Notes: generated by a model from the letters alone, not told the origin. Shown: positions 1-8,120, counted from the stretch's first letter. The stretch: 64,000 nucleotides of DNA from Clostridia bacterium (GCA_017527065.1 JAFXQO010000020.1:1-64000), one strand, 5' to 3'. A program made the numbers and translations.

Positions 1-24
1 TGCCTCCTGTGCTATCCTATCCAT

Positions 25-96
25 GGCAGAGAGCTCCTTTCCCGTGATAGTTTTTGAGTGTCGCATCTTTATTCTATCACTTGGCTCTCTGCTTTT
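25..96. repeat. imperfect inverted repeat near the window edge
   Basis: GCAGAGAGC at 25-33 is the reverse complement of GCTCTCTGC at 88-96, and GTGATAG near 44-50 pairs with CTATCAC at 74-80, so the stretch can fold into a long imperfect stem. The rest of 1-225 shows no convincing gene: the short open frames have no ribosome site and no recognisable product. Confidence 0.4.
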
Positions 97-225
97 CTAT
101 ACCCCTCCGTTACCTGTTACCCATGTATTGTACCAAAACAGGGGAAAAGGCTGGCGGGTGAAAGGCCGGCGGGGCTCTCTTATTTACGTCTCGTTCAAAT
201 TGGATGTAGTCGTCTTAAGCAACGA

Positions 226-345
226 CCCTATTGCCTCGCTATGCTCGGCACTTCCCCTGAAAGGGGAAGCAAGATCGTTTCTTTTGAGGCGTTCTTCTTG
301 GCTCCCCTTCCAGGGGAGCTGGCGCGTAGCGCCTGAAGGGTTTTC
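226..345. repeat. palindromic MITE-like intergenic repeat (copy 1)
   Basis: Two inverted arms each carry nested hairpins: CTTCCCCTGAAAGGGGAAG in the left arm and CTCCCCTTCCAGGGGAG followed by GGCGCGTAGCGCC in the right. The architecture resembles the element at 2775-2882, although the sequence differs. It is noncoding, and the short open frames across it look accidental. Confidence 0.55.
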
Positions 346-446
346 CTCGTCATATGCCTATATGTGAACGACACTTTAAATGAGACGCTAAAGAAAAATC
401 ATCCGGGGACCAAAAACCGTTTGCCCCTGGGACGCATCTAACAGGT

Positions 447-460
447 GAAATCGCGATTTC
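447..460. promoter_or_regulatory. perfect palindrome in the sigma factor leader
   Basis: GAAATCGCGATTTC is a perfect 14-base palindrome 29 bases before the sigma factor start. Flanking CAGGT (442-446) and ACCTG (466-470) extend it as an outer stem. It could be an operator or a leader-RNA hairpin; which one cannot be told from sequence alone. Confidence 0.4.
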
Positions 461-488
461 AGGAAACCTGTGCGGGGAGGGAACGGGC

Positions 489-971
489 ATGGACAGGGAG
501 TCGTTCACGCGGCGCGTGGAGGCCATGCAGGGCGCGCTCTGGCGCGTGGCCTACGGACTGCTGCTCAACCGCGCCGACTGCGCCGACGCCGTGCAGGAGG
601 CGCTGCTGCGCGCCTGGGAAAAGCGCGGCTCGCTGCGGGAGGAGGCCTATTTCGAGACCTGGCTCACCCGCATCCTCATCAACGAATGTTACAGCATGCT
701 GCGCCGCCGCCGCGCCGCGCTGCCGCTGGACGGCGTGCCCGAGCCCGCGGCCCCGCCCGACGCCGACCCCATCCTGCACGACGCCATCGCCCGGCTGGAC
801 GTAAAGCTGCGCCTGCCGGTGGTACTGCGCTACATGGAGGGCTACGGCGTGAACGAGATCGCCCGGACGCTGCGCGTGCCGCCCGGCACGGTGAAGACGC
901 GGCTGGCCCGGGCGCGGGCGCTGCTCCGCCTGCAATTATCCGACGAACCGACGGAAGGAGGGAACCGCTGA
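489..971 (+). CDS. ECF-type RNA polymerase sigma factor
   Basis: This 160-residue protein has the size and layout of group 4 (ECF) sigma factors. A region-2 helix block lies at about residues 8-77 (NRADCADAVQEALLRAWEK, then FETWLTRILINECY). A region-4 helix-turn-helix lies at about 105-155 (GYGVNEIARTLRVPPGTVK, then RLARARALL). It should direct RNA polymerase to a small stress or envelope regulon. The start follows a GGGGAGGGAAC ribosome site. Its TGA overlaps the ATG of the next gene (TGATG), so the two are translationally coupled, the usual arrangement of an ECF factor and its membrane regulator. The target regulon is not visible. Confidence 0.93.
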   Translation: MDRESFTRRVEAMQGALWRVAYGLLLNRADCADAVQEALLRAWEKRGSLREEAYFETWLTRILINECYSMLRRRRAALPLDGVPEPAAPPDADPILHDAIARLDVKLRLPVVLRYMEGYGVNEIARTLRVPPGTVKTRLARARALLRLQLSDEPTEGGNR

Positions 972-2758
972 TGCGCGACTGGAAGAAGGCCTTCGGCCAG
1001 CCGGACGACGCGTTCAACATGCGCGTGCAGCAGACCCTCCTGGCCATTGAAGAAAAGGAGGAAGAACCCGTGAAGAAGAAGATGACGTTTTCGCTAACGT
1101 TTGCCTGCGTTCTGTTTGTGACGATCCTGGCCGTGTCGGCGCTGGCCGCGTCGAATCTGCTGGGGGGAAGGCCGGACGGGACGGTGCCGCCCCTCTCGCC
1201 GGGGGCGACCGGCCTCCCCGCCGCCACGGACCCGCCCGCCGCTGGCGACGCCTGGTTCGGCGGCACGATCGCGGATCCCACCTTCCTTGGGATAGCGCCG
1301 GGAACATCCACGGACGAAGCCCTTGGCGTGCTCGAGGAAGAAAAGGGCTACGCGAACGCGGACGCCATGCTCGCCCTGTATGGCGACGAGACAACCGTCA
1401 CCCGCTATCAATGGCCCGAAGCCGTTTGGGCGGGAGAACCCTGCGCGGTGCGGGCATATTTCGCGGAGGGGCGGACGCTGGGGCTGAGCCTGGTGTTTGA
1501 GCGCGGGACCGGCGACGAGGCGCTGCCCGAGCTGATCAGGGCGCTTCACGCGCGGCTTACGGAAGTATACGGCGAGAGCACGCCGTTGGCCATCCCCGAA
1601 GAATGGCCATCCATGGCCCTCAGGGATCTGTCGCTGGCCGAATGGCGATATCTGGACGGGCCCCGCGTCTTCCTGGTCTATCAGGTGCGCCGCGACGGAA
1701 CGGTGCAGGTAGAGGCCCGTGTGGGACACGCGGAACCGCCGTCGGAGGCGGCTGAGCTCCAGCCCACGCTCCTGCCCACGCCCATGCCGATGGAGCCCGC
1801 CCCCTACTGGACGACGGCTTACGGCAATTACTATCACATCGACGAGCACTGCTCCGGCATGGAGGGCGCCCAGCGCGTATCCTTCGAGACGGCGGTGAAC
1901 ATGGGCAAGCAGCCCTGCCCGATCTGCGTGGTGGAATACTTCCGCGCGCAGGAGATGGACGCGGCGGCGACGGAACAGCCCGCGCCCCAGCCGACGCTCC
2001 TGCCCATGCCGCCCTGCTGGACGACGCCGGAGGGCGTGTACTGGCACTTGGACGAGCACTGCTCCGGCATGGAGGGGGCCGTGTCCGTCTCCCGCGACGA
2101 GGCCGAGCTGGCGGGGAAGCTGCCCTGTCCGGTGTGCGTGGAGGAATACTTCCGCGCGCTGGAGATGGACGCAGCGCTTGAAGCGGAGCGGGCCGCCGGA
2201 GCGACGCTCCCCCCCGAGCCCCTGCCCGTGCAGGCGGACGACGGCGCGGACGGCGACGGCGTCGCCCTCATGACGGATTTCAACCAGCCCCTTCGCGCCG
2301 GTGAGGCGCGGGGCTGGGGCATCGACCTGACCGACCCGAACAGGGAGGATTTCAACGCCGGTTCAGAGCCGCTGAACAGCGAGGTGAACGGCAGTTGGAC
2401 AAACGACATCCTCACCGTGCACAACGTCGTGTTTCTGAGAACCCGCAGCGCGCTCTTCATGGAGTTTGAATACAGCATGAACGACATGACCATCGATCCC
2501 TGGTCCATCCGCATCCAGCCCTACATGGAGGGCGAAGCGGGCCCCCTGGGCTTGCACGACGCCATGGTGCACGAGGTGTCGGGGGAGGACAACACGATCC
2601 ACTACCTGCTCTCCATCGTCACGGACAGCCCGGCGGATTTCCAGGACATGGCGAACATATTGGGGGTCTTTGGCGCTGGCCTCGCCGAGCCGGACAAGCC
2701 GCGGATACTGGGAAGCCTGGGGAAGAACCTGGACTGGGGAAGGCAATATGGGAAATGA
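971..2758 (+). CDS. membrane-anchored putative anti-sigma partner with duplicated Cys/His modules
   Basis: The protein has 595 residues. A short charged cytoplasmic segment (1-38) is followed by one membrane helix (about 39-60) and a large extracytoplasmic part. Within that part, two tandem modules at about 277-330 and 348-400 share the pattern (Y/W)Hx(I/L)DEHCSGM ... PCPxC, which resembles the small Ada-like zinc modules attached to many exported bacterial proteins. Pro-rich linkers separate the modules, and the C-terminal 190 residues form a domain I do not recognise. Coupling to the ECF sigma gene and the one-helix topology suggest an anti-sigma factor that senses an external signal, possibly metal or thiol redox state. 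That role is inferred; the N-terminus has no classical zinc anti-sigma motif. Confidence 0.75.
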   Translation: MRDWKKAFGQPDDAFNMRVQQTLLAIEEKEEEPVKKKMTFSLTFACVLFVTILAVSALAASNLLGGRPDGTVPPLSPGATGLPAATDPPAAGDAWFGGTIADPTFLGIAPGTSTDEALGVLEEEKGYANADAMLALYGDETTVTRYQWPEAVWAGEPCAVRAYFAEGRTLGLSLVFERGTGDEALPELIRALHARLTEVYGESTPLAIPEEWPSMALRDLSLAEWRYLDGPRVFLVYQVRRDGTVQVEARVGHAEPPSEAAELQPTLLPTPMPMEPAPYWTTAYGNYYHIDEHCSGMEGAQRVSFETAVNMGKQPCPICVVEYFRAQEMDAAATEQPAPQPTLLPMPPCWTTPEGVYWHLDEHCSGMEGAVSVSRDEAELAGKLPCPVCVEEYFRALEMDAALEAERAAGATLPPEPLPVQADDGADGDGVALMTDFNQPLRAGEARGWGIDLTDPNREDFNAGSEPLNSEVNGSWTNDILTVHNVVFLRTRSALFMEFEYSMNDMTIDPWSIRIQPYMEGEAGPLGLHDAMVHEVSGEDNTIHYLLSIVTDSPADFQDMANILGVFGAGLAEPDKPRILGSLGKNLDWGRQYGK

Positions 2759-2774
2759 GCGATTCGCAATTGGT

Positions 2775-2882
2775 CCTCTCAGTCACGGCTTTGCCGTGAC
2801 AGCTCCCCCAAAGGGGGAGCCGAGGCGTTGCGGGCCTTGCCTCTCCCTTTGGGAGAGGTGTCCGCGAAGCGGACGGAGAGGG
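2775..2882. repeat. palindromic MITE-like intergenic repeat (copy 2)
   Basis: A left arm of about 45 bases (2776-2821) and a right arm (2839-2882) are inverted copies. Each has a CTC(C)CCAAAGGG(G)GAG hairpin plus a CACGGCTTTGCCGTG or GTCCGCGAAGCGGAC hairpin. It lies between a stop codon and the next promoter, so it could also act in transcript ending. The same style of repeat recurs in intergenic regions of many clostridial genomes. Confidence 0.65.
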
Positions 2883-2909
2883 CTGCTCTCCGGTTTATCA
2901 CGATTGCGC

Positions 2910-2939
2910 TTGACAAGATGAGGAAAAAAGCTTTAATAT
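2910..2939 (+). promoter_or_regulatory. sigma-A type promoter for the alcohol dehydrogenase gene
   Basis: A perfect TTGACA -35 box at 2910-2915 is followed by an 18-base spacer and TAATAT at 2934-2939. The coding start lies about 90 bases downstream. Confidence 0.65.
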
Positions 2940-3029
2940 GGATTTAGCGCCAAACTGCCTATGAAACCGCACCGTTTCGGGCAGACTGAGCCATATCTAC
3001 CTTTATTATCTGAAAGGAAGCTGATTCCC

Positions 3030-4178
3030 ATGGCCAATCGCATCGTGCTCAACACCATCTCCTACCACGGCAAGGGCGCCATCCAGAACATCGTGCCCGA
3101 GCTCACCGCCCGCGGTTATAAGAAGGCCTTCGTGTGCACCGACCCCGACTTGATGAAGTTCGGCGTGACCGCCAAGGTCACGAGCCTGCTCGACAAGGCC
3201 GGCTTCCCCTATGAGATCTACTCCAACATCAAGGCCAACCCCACCATCGAAAACGTGCAGACCGGCGTGGCCGCCTTTGAGAAGAGCGGCGCGGACTGCA
3301 TCGTCGCCATCGGCGGCGGCTCCGCCATGGACACCTCCAAGGCCATCGGCATCATCGTGATGAATCCCGAGTTCGCCGACGTGCGCTCGCTGGAAGGCGT
3401 GGCCCCCACCAAGAAGCACGCCGTGTTCACCATCGCCGTGCCCACCACCGCCGGCACCGCGGCCGAGGTCACCATCAACTACGTCATCACCGACGTGGAG
3501 AAGAAGCGCAAGTTCGTCTGCGTCGACACCAACGACATCCCCGAGATCGCCGTGGTCGATCCCGACATGATGAGCACCATGCCCAAGGGCCTCACCGCCG
3601 CCACCGGCATGGACGCCCTCACCCACGCCATCGAGGGCTACATCACCAAGGGCGCCTGCGCCATCTCCGACATGTTCCACCTGGAGGCCATCCGCCTGAT
3701 CGCCGCCAACCTGCGCGGCGCGGTGGCCAACACCCCCGAAGGCCGCGAGGGCATGGCCCTGGGCCAGTACATCGCCGGCATGGGCTTCTCCAACGTGGGC
3801 CTGGGCATCGTGCACTCCATGGCGCACGGCCTCTCCGCCCTCTACGACACGCCCCACGGCGTCGCCTGCGCCATCATCCTGCCCACCGGCCTGGAGTACA
3901 ACGCGCCCGTCGCCGGCAAGCGCTACCGCGCCATCGGCAAGGCCATGTGCGTGCCGGGCATCGACATGATGGACGACGAGCAGGCCGCGGCCGCCACCAT
4001 CGCCGCCGTGAAGCAGCTCTCCGCCGACGTGGGCATCCCCGCCAACCTGAAGGGCATCCTGAAGGAGGAGGACGTGCAGTTCCTGTCCGACTCCGCCTTC
4101 GCCGACGCCTGCCGCCCCGGCAACCCCCGCGACACCAGCGTGGAGGAGATCAAGGCGCTTTACCGCAGCCTGATGTAA
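3030..4178 (+). CDS. fucO: iron-containing alcohol dehydrogenase, FucO-like (lactaldehyde reductase)
   Basis: This 382-residue protein matches group III iron-dependent alcohol dehydrogenases and looks closest to FucO. It should reduce L-lactaldehyde to 1,2-propanediol with NADH, the redox-balancing step of fucose and rhamnose fermentation. Visible landmarks are the nucleotide-binding GGGSAMDT (95-102), the stretch PTTAGTAAEVTINYVITD shared with FucO, and the four metal ligands D195, H199, H262 and H276. The ATG at 3030 follows AAAGGAAG. An upstream in-frame start at 2961 would add 23 residues absent from the family, so it was not used. The rhamnosidase locus nearby makes a deoxysugar role plausible, but substrate choice is not readable from sequence. 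Confidence 0.92.
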   Translation: MANRIVLNTISYHGKGAIQNIVPELTARGYKKAFVCTDPDLMKFGVTAKVTSLLDKAGFPYEIYSNIKANPTIENVQTGVAAFEKSGADCIVAIGGGSAMDTSKAIGIIVMNPEFADVRSLEGVAPTKKHAVFTIAVPTTAGTAAEVTINYVITDVEKKRKFVCVDTNDIPEIAVVDPDMMSTMPKGLTAATGMDALTHAIEGYITKGACAISDMFHLEAIRLIAANLRGAVANTPEGREGMALGQYIAGMGFSNVGLGIVHSMAHGLSALYDTPHGVACAIILPTGLEYNAPVAGKRYRAIGKAMCVPGIDMMDDEQAAAATIAAVKQLSADVGIPANLKGILKEEDVQFLSDSAFADACRPGNPRDTSVEEIKALYRSLM

Positions 4179-4195
4179 TCCGCTCAACTTATCCG

Positions 4196-4232
4196 GCCGC
4201 CGCTTCGCCCCGCGCGAGGCGGCGGCTTCGCA
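4196..4232 (+). terminator. GC-rich hairpin after the alcohol dehydrogenase
   Basis: GCCGCCGC at 4196-4203 pairs with GCGGCGGC at 4219-4226. The U-run afterwards is poor, so termination is only probable. Confidence 0.4.
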
Positions 4233-4252
4233 TTTCACGAAAAAGAATGTTC

Positions 4253-4265
4253 ATAATTTATTAAT
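4253..4265. promoter_or_regulatory. AT-rich palindrome upstream of the metal-type cluster
   Basis: ATAATTTATTAAT contains the palindrome TAATTTATTA (mirrored TAAT/ATTA), in an AT island ahead of the small Cys-rich gene. It vaguely resembles Fur-family (Zur/PerR) boxes but lacks their full 7-1-7 symmetry. It is offered only as a candidate operator. Confidence 0.2.
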
Positions 4266-4325
4266 ACATACAACATATTGGCGTAGTATCATAGAGAAAA
4301 TCCGAGAGGAAGGGAGAGACGGCTC

Positions 4326-4610
4326 ATGAAGCGCACGCTGAAAAACGGCCTGGCGCTGATCCTCTGCGCCGCACTGCTGGCGCTGGGGCTGAGCGCGCTG
4401 CTCCTTTCCTGCCACGATTGCTCCGGCGAAACCTGCGCCGTGTGCCTGGCCATCGGAGAGGCGCTGCGCCTGACGCGGGCGGCGGCCGTGCTGTCGGCCG
4501 TATTCGCGGCGCTCATGTCGCTGGCGGACGCCGGGCGCGAGACGCTCCGGCGCGTCGTCGCGCGTCCCACTTTTTCCCTCATTTCAATGAAGACCGAGCT
4601 TCTGAATTGA
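4326..4610 (+). CDS. small two-helix membrane protein with a HDCSGETCAVC motif
   Basis: This 94-residue protein has one hydrophobic helix at about 8-28, a short Cys-rich loop HDCSGETCAVC (about 30-40), a second helix at about 52-68 and a basic tail. The start follows GAGGAAGGGAGAGACGGCTC. The Cys/His loop between helices looks like a metal or thiol site. From memory, small proteins of this kind occur next to clostridial metal ABC transporters. Here it directly precedes an ABC operon whose permease is His-rich, so a role in metal handling is likely. I know of no characterised homologue. Confidence 0.7.
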   Translation: MKRTLKNGLALILCAALLALGLSALLLSCHDCSGETCAVCLAIGEALRLTRAAAVLSAVFAALMSLADAGRETLRRVVARPTFSLISMKTELLN

Positions 4611-4621
4611 TCCGTCCCCTC

Positions 4622-4649
4622 TTGAACCGTTTCTATCTATAATTATAAT
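4622..4649 (+). promoter_or_regulatory. promoter for the ABC operon
   Basis: TTGAAC at 4622-4627, a 16-base spacer and a perfect TATAAT at 4644-4649. The ATPase start lies 34 bases downstream after AAAGAGGGG. Confidence 0.6.
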
Positions 4650-4682
4650 TATATAACAGAACAGAAAGAGGGGCACATTCCC

Positions 4683-5339
4683 ATGATCGAAGCCATCGGT
4701 CTGCGGAAGCGCTTTGAGGGCGGTTCCGCCATTTATTATAAGGATATTTGCTTTGAGACGGGCAAGAGCTACGTGCTGCTCGGCGCGTCCGGCTGCGGCA
4801 AGTCCACCCTGCTGAACATGATTTCCGGCATCCTGACCCCCAGCGAGGGCAAGGTCGTCATCGACGGCGTGGAGATGAGCGGCCAGACCCAGCCGAAGAA
4901 GGACGCCTTCCGCGTGGCGCACATCGGCTGCGTCTTCCAGGATTTCAAGCTGATCGAGGAAATGAGCGTCGCGGACAACATCGACATCCTCCGCCTCGAA
5001 CACGTGGACACCGCGGGCATCGACGCCATCCTGAACACCCTCGGCATACTGAAGCTGAAAAAGCGCCGCGTGGCGAAGCTGTCCGGCGGCGAAAAGCAGC
5101 GCGTGGCCATCGCCCGCGCGCTGGTCAAGCACCCGGACATCATCATCGCCGACGAGCCCACCGGCAGCCTGAACTACGCCATCGGCCGGCGCATCATGGA
5201 GGAGCTGATCGACGCGGCCAAGGGCAAGACGCTCATCTGCGTGACCCACGACGACCGCCTGGCCGAGCTGTTCGACGTCGTCATCGACATGAACGACATC
5301 GCCGCCGGCATCGAGGAAGAAGGTGAAGCCCATGCTTAA
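4683..5339 (+). CDS. ABC transporter ATP-binding protein (MacB/LolD type)
   Basis: This 218-residue nucleotide-binding subunit drives a MacB/FtsX-type permease. It shows the Walker A motif GASGCGKST (34-42), a Q-loop in VFQDFK (about 85), the signature LSGGEKQ (133-139), the Walker B motif IIIADEPTGSL (from 153) and the switch histidine in THDDRLAE. DEPTGSLN is typical of the LolD/MacB/FtsE group. Its last codons overlap the start of the permease gene, so the two are coupled. With the permease and lipoprotein it forms a three-gene operon that probably acts in envelope export or metal-linked transport rather than sugar import. Confidence 0.92.
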   Translation: MIEAIGLRKRFEGGSAIYYKDICFETGKSYVLLGASGCGKSTLLNMISGILTPSEGKVVIDGVEMSGQTQPKKDAFRVAHIGCVFQDFKLIEEMSVADNIDILRLEHVDTAGIDAILNTLGILKLKKRRVAKLSGGEKQRVAIARALVKHPDIIIADEPTGSLNYAIGRRIMEELIDAAKGKTLICVTHDDRLAELFDVVIDMNDIAAGIEEEGEAHA

Positions 5340-6564
5340 ATTCGCCTTCAAAAACATGGCGGTGCGCAAATCAAGGTTGCTGCTGGTCCTTCTGTCCATC
5401 GTCATTTCCGCCGGCGTGGCGCTTCTGAGCTACAACGTGGCCCAGCAGGTGAACGAGGGCATCGTGAGTACCGCCGCGTATTACGACATGATCGTCGGTC
5501 CCTCCGGCAGCGCCACCCAGCTGGCCATGAACACCATGTTCTTCACCGACAAGCCCCTGGGCACCATCCCCTACAGCTACGTTGAGGAACTGCAGAAGAG
5601 CGGGCTCGTGAATCAGGTCGTGCCCTTCACTATGGGCGACAGCTACAACAACGCCCGCATCGTGGGCACCACGCCCGTCTTCCTGGAGGGCAAGCCCCTG
5701 GCCCAGGGCGACATGTTCGCGGAGGTCTACGAGGCCGTGGTCGGCGCGGAGGTCGCCCGGATCTACGGCCTGAAGGTGGGCGACCAGATCGTCACCTCCC
5801 ACGGCCTGAACACCGGCGGCGCGGAACACGCCGCCTCGCCGCTGACCGTGGTGGGCATCCTCAAGACCACCGGCACGGCCTATGACAACACCGTGTTCAC
5901 CTCCTACAAGACCGTTTGGGCCGTGCATGAGCACCACGACGACGGGGACGAGGACGAAGACCACGACCACGAGGACCACGAGGTCGAAGACGAAGACCAC
6001 GACCACGAGGACGAGGAAGGCCACGAGGGCCACGCCCACGAGGGCGAAGTGTGCGCCATACTGGTCAAGACCAAGGGCTTCAACGAGTATTACAAGCTGA
6101 ACGACTACTACGGCCAGAACTCGCAGCTCCTGTGCATCAATCCCTCGACCGTGCTGCGGGAGGTGCTGGACCAGGTCGACCTGAGCGCGCGCATCGTGTA
6201 CCTGCTGTGCGGCATCATCCTGATCATGAACATCATGGTCATTTCGGTGATCACGCTGCTGAACCTGTTCGACGCGCGCAAGGAGATCGCCCTCATGCGG
6301 CTGATCGGCATCAGCATGAAGCGCATCGCCCAGCTCTATCTCATCCAGAACAGCCTGATCGGCCTGATCGCCATCGCGCTGGCCATGCTGCTGTCCCACG
6401 GCTGCCTGGGCCTGATGAGCAGCTTCGTGGCCTCCATGGGCATCGTGCTGAATTCCTGGACCATTTACCCGCTGGAGTGGGCCATCGCGGCGCTGGTGTT
6501 CGTGATCAGCGTGCTGCCCACGATGATTTCCATCTTGCACATGTCCCGGCAGGAGAGTCTGTAA
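5332..6564 (+). CDS. MacB/FtsX-type ABC permease with a His/Asp/Glu-rich extracellular loop
   Basis: The protein has 410 residues. One N-terminal helix (about 16-35) is followed by a long extracytoplasmic domain and three C-terminal helices (about 280-305, 330-355, 370-395), the MacB/FtsX topology. ARKEIALMRLIGISMKRI precedes the third helix, as in the family. Residues 199-238 are unusual: 11 histidines lie among Asp and Glu, with repeats such as DEDHDH. Such tracts bind zinc or other transition metals in metal transporters. The ATG at 5332 sits 8 bases after GAGGAAGAAGG and overlaps the ATPase stop; a GTG at 5323 is an alternative. Export or sensing of metal is inferred, not shown. Confidence 0.88.
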   Translation: MLKFAFKNMAVRKSRLLLVLLSIVISAGVALLSYNVAQQVNEGIVSTAAYYDMIVGPSGSATQLAMNTMFFTDKPLGTIPYSYVEELQKSGLVNQVVPFTMGDSYNNARIVGTTPVFLEGKPLAQGDMFAEVYEAVVGAEVARIYGLKVGDQIVTSHGLNTGGAEHAASPLTVVGILKTTGTAYDNTVFTSYKTVWAVHEHHDDGDEDEDHDHEDHEVEDEDHDHEDEEGHEGHAHEGEVCAILVKTKGFNEYYKLNDYYGQNSQLLCINPSTVLREVLDQVDLSARIVYLLCGIILIMNIMVISVITLLNLFDARKEIALMRLIGISMKRIAQLYLIQNSLIGLIAIALAMLLSHGCLGLMSSFVASMGIVLNSWTIYPLEWAIAALVFVISVLPTMISILHMSRQESL

Positions 6565-6583
6565 GCCGGGCGAGGAGGACTCC

Positions 6584-7492
6584 ATGAAAAAAACCGTTTC
6601 CCTTCTCCTGATCGCGGTCCTGGCCTGCCTCGCGCTGGCCGGCTGCTCGGGCACGTCCGCCTCCACGGGCGAGCCCACCAGCCTGAGCTTTTCGGGCGCC
6701 GCCAGCATCGAGACCATCCAGGCGCTGAACGGCAAGACCGTGACCATCGTGGGCTACATGGCCACGCTGTCGCCCATTTCGGGCAAGTACATGTATCTGA
6801 TGAACATGCCTTACCAGAGCTGTCCGTTCTGCGTGCCGAATACGGCGCAGCTGTCCAACACCATGGCCGTTTACGCGCCCAGCGGCAAGACCTTCCAGTT
6901 CACCGACCAGGCGGTCCGCATCACCGGCCGGATGGAAACGGGCGATTTCACCGACGAATTCGGCTACACCTACAACTACCGCATCGCCGACGCGGCCTGC
7001 GAGGAAGTGGACCTGGCGACGGTGTCGGAGAACTACAAGCTCTGGCAGGCCATCGCCTCGGACGGCATCGTGGCCGAAGTCAACGCCATGTTCGACTACC
7101 TGCACTTCATCTGCTGCTGGCCGACCTACTCGGCCTCCTACGTTGACGACGACGGCAACGAGGTCAGCTTCTTCCTGTACGCGGGCGACGTGGCCCAGTA
7201 CCTGGCCGACGACAGCGTCTACGGCTACGCGGACAAGGCCGCCGATGACTACTTCCCCGGCCTGGTCGCGCGGGCGCGGGCCATCAGCGAGACCGAGCTG
7301 AACGACCTGATCGCCATCATCAACGACGCCAAATCGGTTGAGACTTACGCCATGAGCGAGCTCGACAACGGCAACTACACCTACGATGAGGCGGCCGACC
7401 AGTTCTCGCTGAACAACCAGGACGACCTCTACAACCGCTGGCTGGAGGTTTACACCCGCTTCTCCGAGTGGCTGGCGAAGTGGGAGCTGTAA
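6584..7492 (+). CDS. lipoprotein with a DUF3299-like CPFC motif
   Basis: This 302-residue protein has a lipoprotein signal (lipobox LAGC, modified Cys at 21). The segment LNGKTVTIVGYM ... YQSCPFCVP (about 48-85) resembles DUF3299-type domains, where paired cysteines follow a small beta barrel; here they are C80 and C83. The C-terminal half is acidic, aromatic-rich and helical, with CC in FICCWP, and is unfamiliar. It begins 19 bases after the permease stop with a GAGGAGG site and is the last gene of the operon. A surface partner of the ABC complex that binds metal is a reasonable guess. Confidence 0.8.
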   Translation: MKKTVSLLLIAVLACLALAGCSGTSASTGEPTSLSFSGAASIETIQALNGKTVTIVGYMATLSPISGKYMYLMNMPYQSCPFCVPNTAQLSNTMAVYAPSGKTFQFTDQAVRITGRMETGDFTDEFGYTYNYRIADAACEEVDLATVSENYKLWQAIASDGIVAEVNAMFDYLHFICCWPTYSASYVDDDGNEVSFFLYAGDVAQYLADDSVYGYADKAADDYFPGLVARARAISETELNDLIAIINDAKSVETYAMSELDNGNYTYDEAADQFSLNNQDDLYNRWLEVYTRFSEWLAKWEL

Positions 7493-7510
7493 GGCGGAAA
7501 CGGGGAAAAC

Positions 7511-7544
7511 GCCGGCGCGTCAGAAGCGGCGCGCCGGTATTTTT
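7511..7544 (+). terminator. intrinsic terminator of the ABC operon
   Basis: GCCGGCGCG (7511-7519) pairs with CGCGCCGGT (7530-7538), followed by ATTTTT. Confidence 0.8.
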
Positions 7545-7550
7545 GGGGGA

Positions 7551-7579
7551 TGGACAGAACGCGGACGATATGGTATAAT
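7551..7579 (+). promoter_or_regulatory. promoter for smpB
   Basis: TGGACA at 7551-7556, a 17-base spacer and a perfect TATAAT at 7574-7579, 35 bases before the start. Confidence 0.7.
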
Positions 7580-7614
7580 ACCTGACGGACCAGCGAGGAA
7601 AGGAGAGAGAGGTT

Positions 7615-8097
7615 ATGCCGCAGAAGGGCGTCAAGGTCATTGCCCAGAACCGCAAGGCGCGGCATGACTACTTCATCGAGGAGACCTACGAGGCCGGCAT
7701 CGAGCTGCGCGGCACGGAGGTCAAATCCATCCGGCTGGGCCAGTGCAACCTGAAGGACTGCTTCGCGCAGATTCGCGGCGGCGAGATCGCGGTGCACGGC
7801 ATGCACATCAGCCCCTACGAGAAGGGCAACGTGTTCAACACGGATCCGCTGCGGCCGAAGAAGCTGCTGATGCACAAGGCGGAGATCCGCAAGCTGGGCC
7901 AGCAGGTTTCCCAGAAGGGCCTGGCGCTGATCCCGCTGTCGGTCTACCTGAAAAACGGGCTGATGAAGATCGAGCTGGGGCTGTGCCGGGGCAAGAAGCT
8001 CTACGACAAGCGCGACGACATGGCGCGCCGGGACGCGGAGCGCGACATCGACCGCTCCATGAAGGAGCACGCCGGGCGCCGGCGCGGAGACGACTGA
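7615..8097 (+). CDS. smpB: SsrA-binding protein SmpB
   Basis: This 160-residue protein is of normal SmpB length. It binds the tRNA-like end of tmRNA and delivers it to stalled ribosomes for trans-translation. Family hallmarks are [19 protein letters not shown] at the start, the segment [16 protein letters not shown], the beta-barrel core with [12 protein letters not shown], and a basic C-terminal tail ([20 protein letters not shown]) that occupies the decoding path. A ribosome site AGGAGAGAGAGG precedes the ATG. The tmRNA gene follows directly, a common clostridial order, so the two partners are probably co-transcribed. Confidence 0.98.
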   Translation: MPQKGVKVIAQNRKARHDYFIEETYEAGIELRGTEVKSIRLGQCNLKDCFAQIRGGEIAVHGMHISPYEKGNVFNTDPLRPKKLLMHKAEIRKLGQQVSQKGLALIPLSVYLKNGLMKIELGLCRGKKLYDKRDDMARRDAERDIDRSMKEHAGRRRGDD

Positions 8098-8120
8098 GAA
8101 GGTCAGTTCACCATGAACAA

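Noticed and set aside
470-970. An upstream extension of the anti-sigma frame as a 762-residue protein
   Set aside because: This part overlaps the clear ECF sigma gene in another frame and encodes Arg/Ala/Gly-rich nonsense. The real start is the coupled ATG at 971.
3006-4238. Long minus-strand frame opposite the alcohol dehydrogenase
   Set aside because: It is a GC-skew shadow, very rich in Gly, His, Val and Asp, with no motif. The plus-strand gene is unambiguous.
4253-4265. A confident Zur box
   Set aside because: Only the central TAAT/ATTA symmetry is present and the outer positions do not fit, so it is kept as a weak candidate only.
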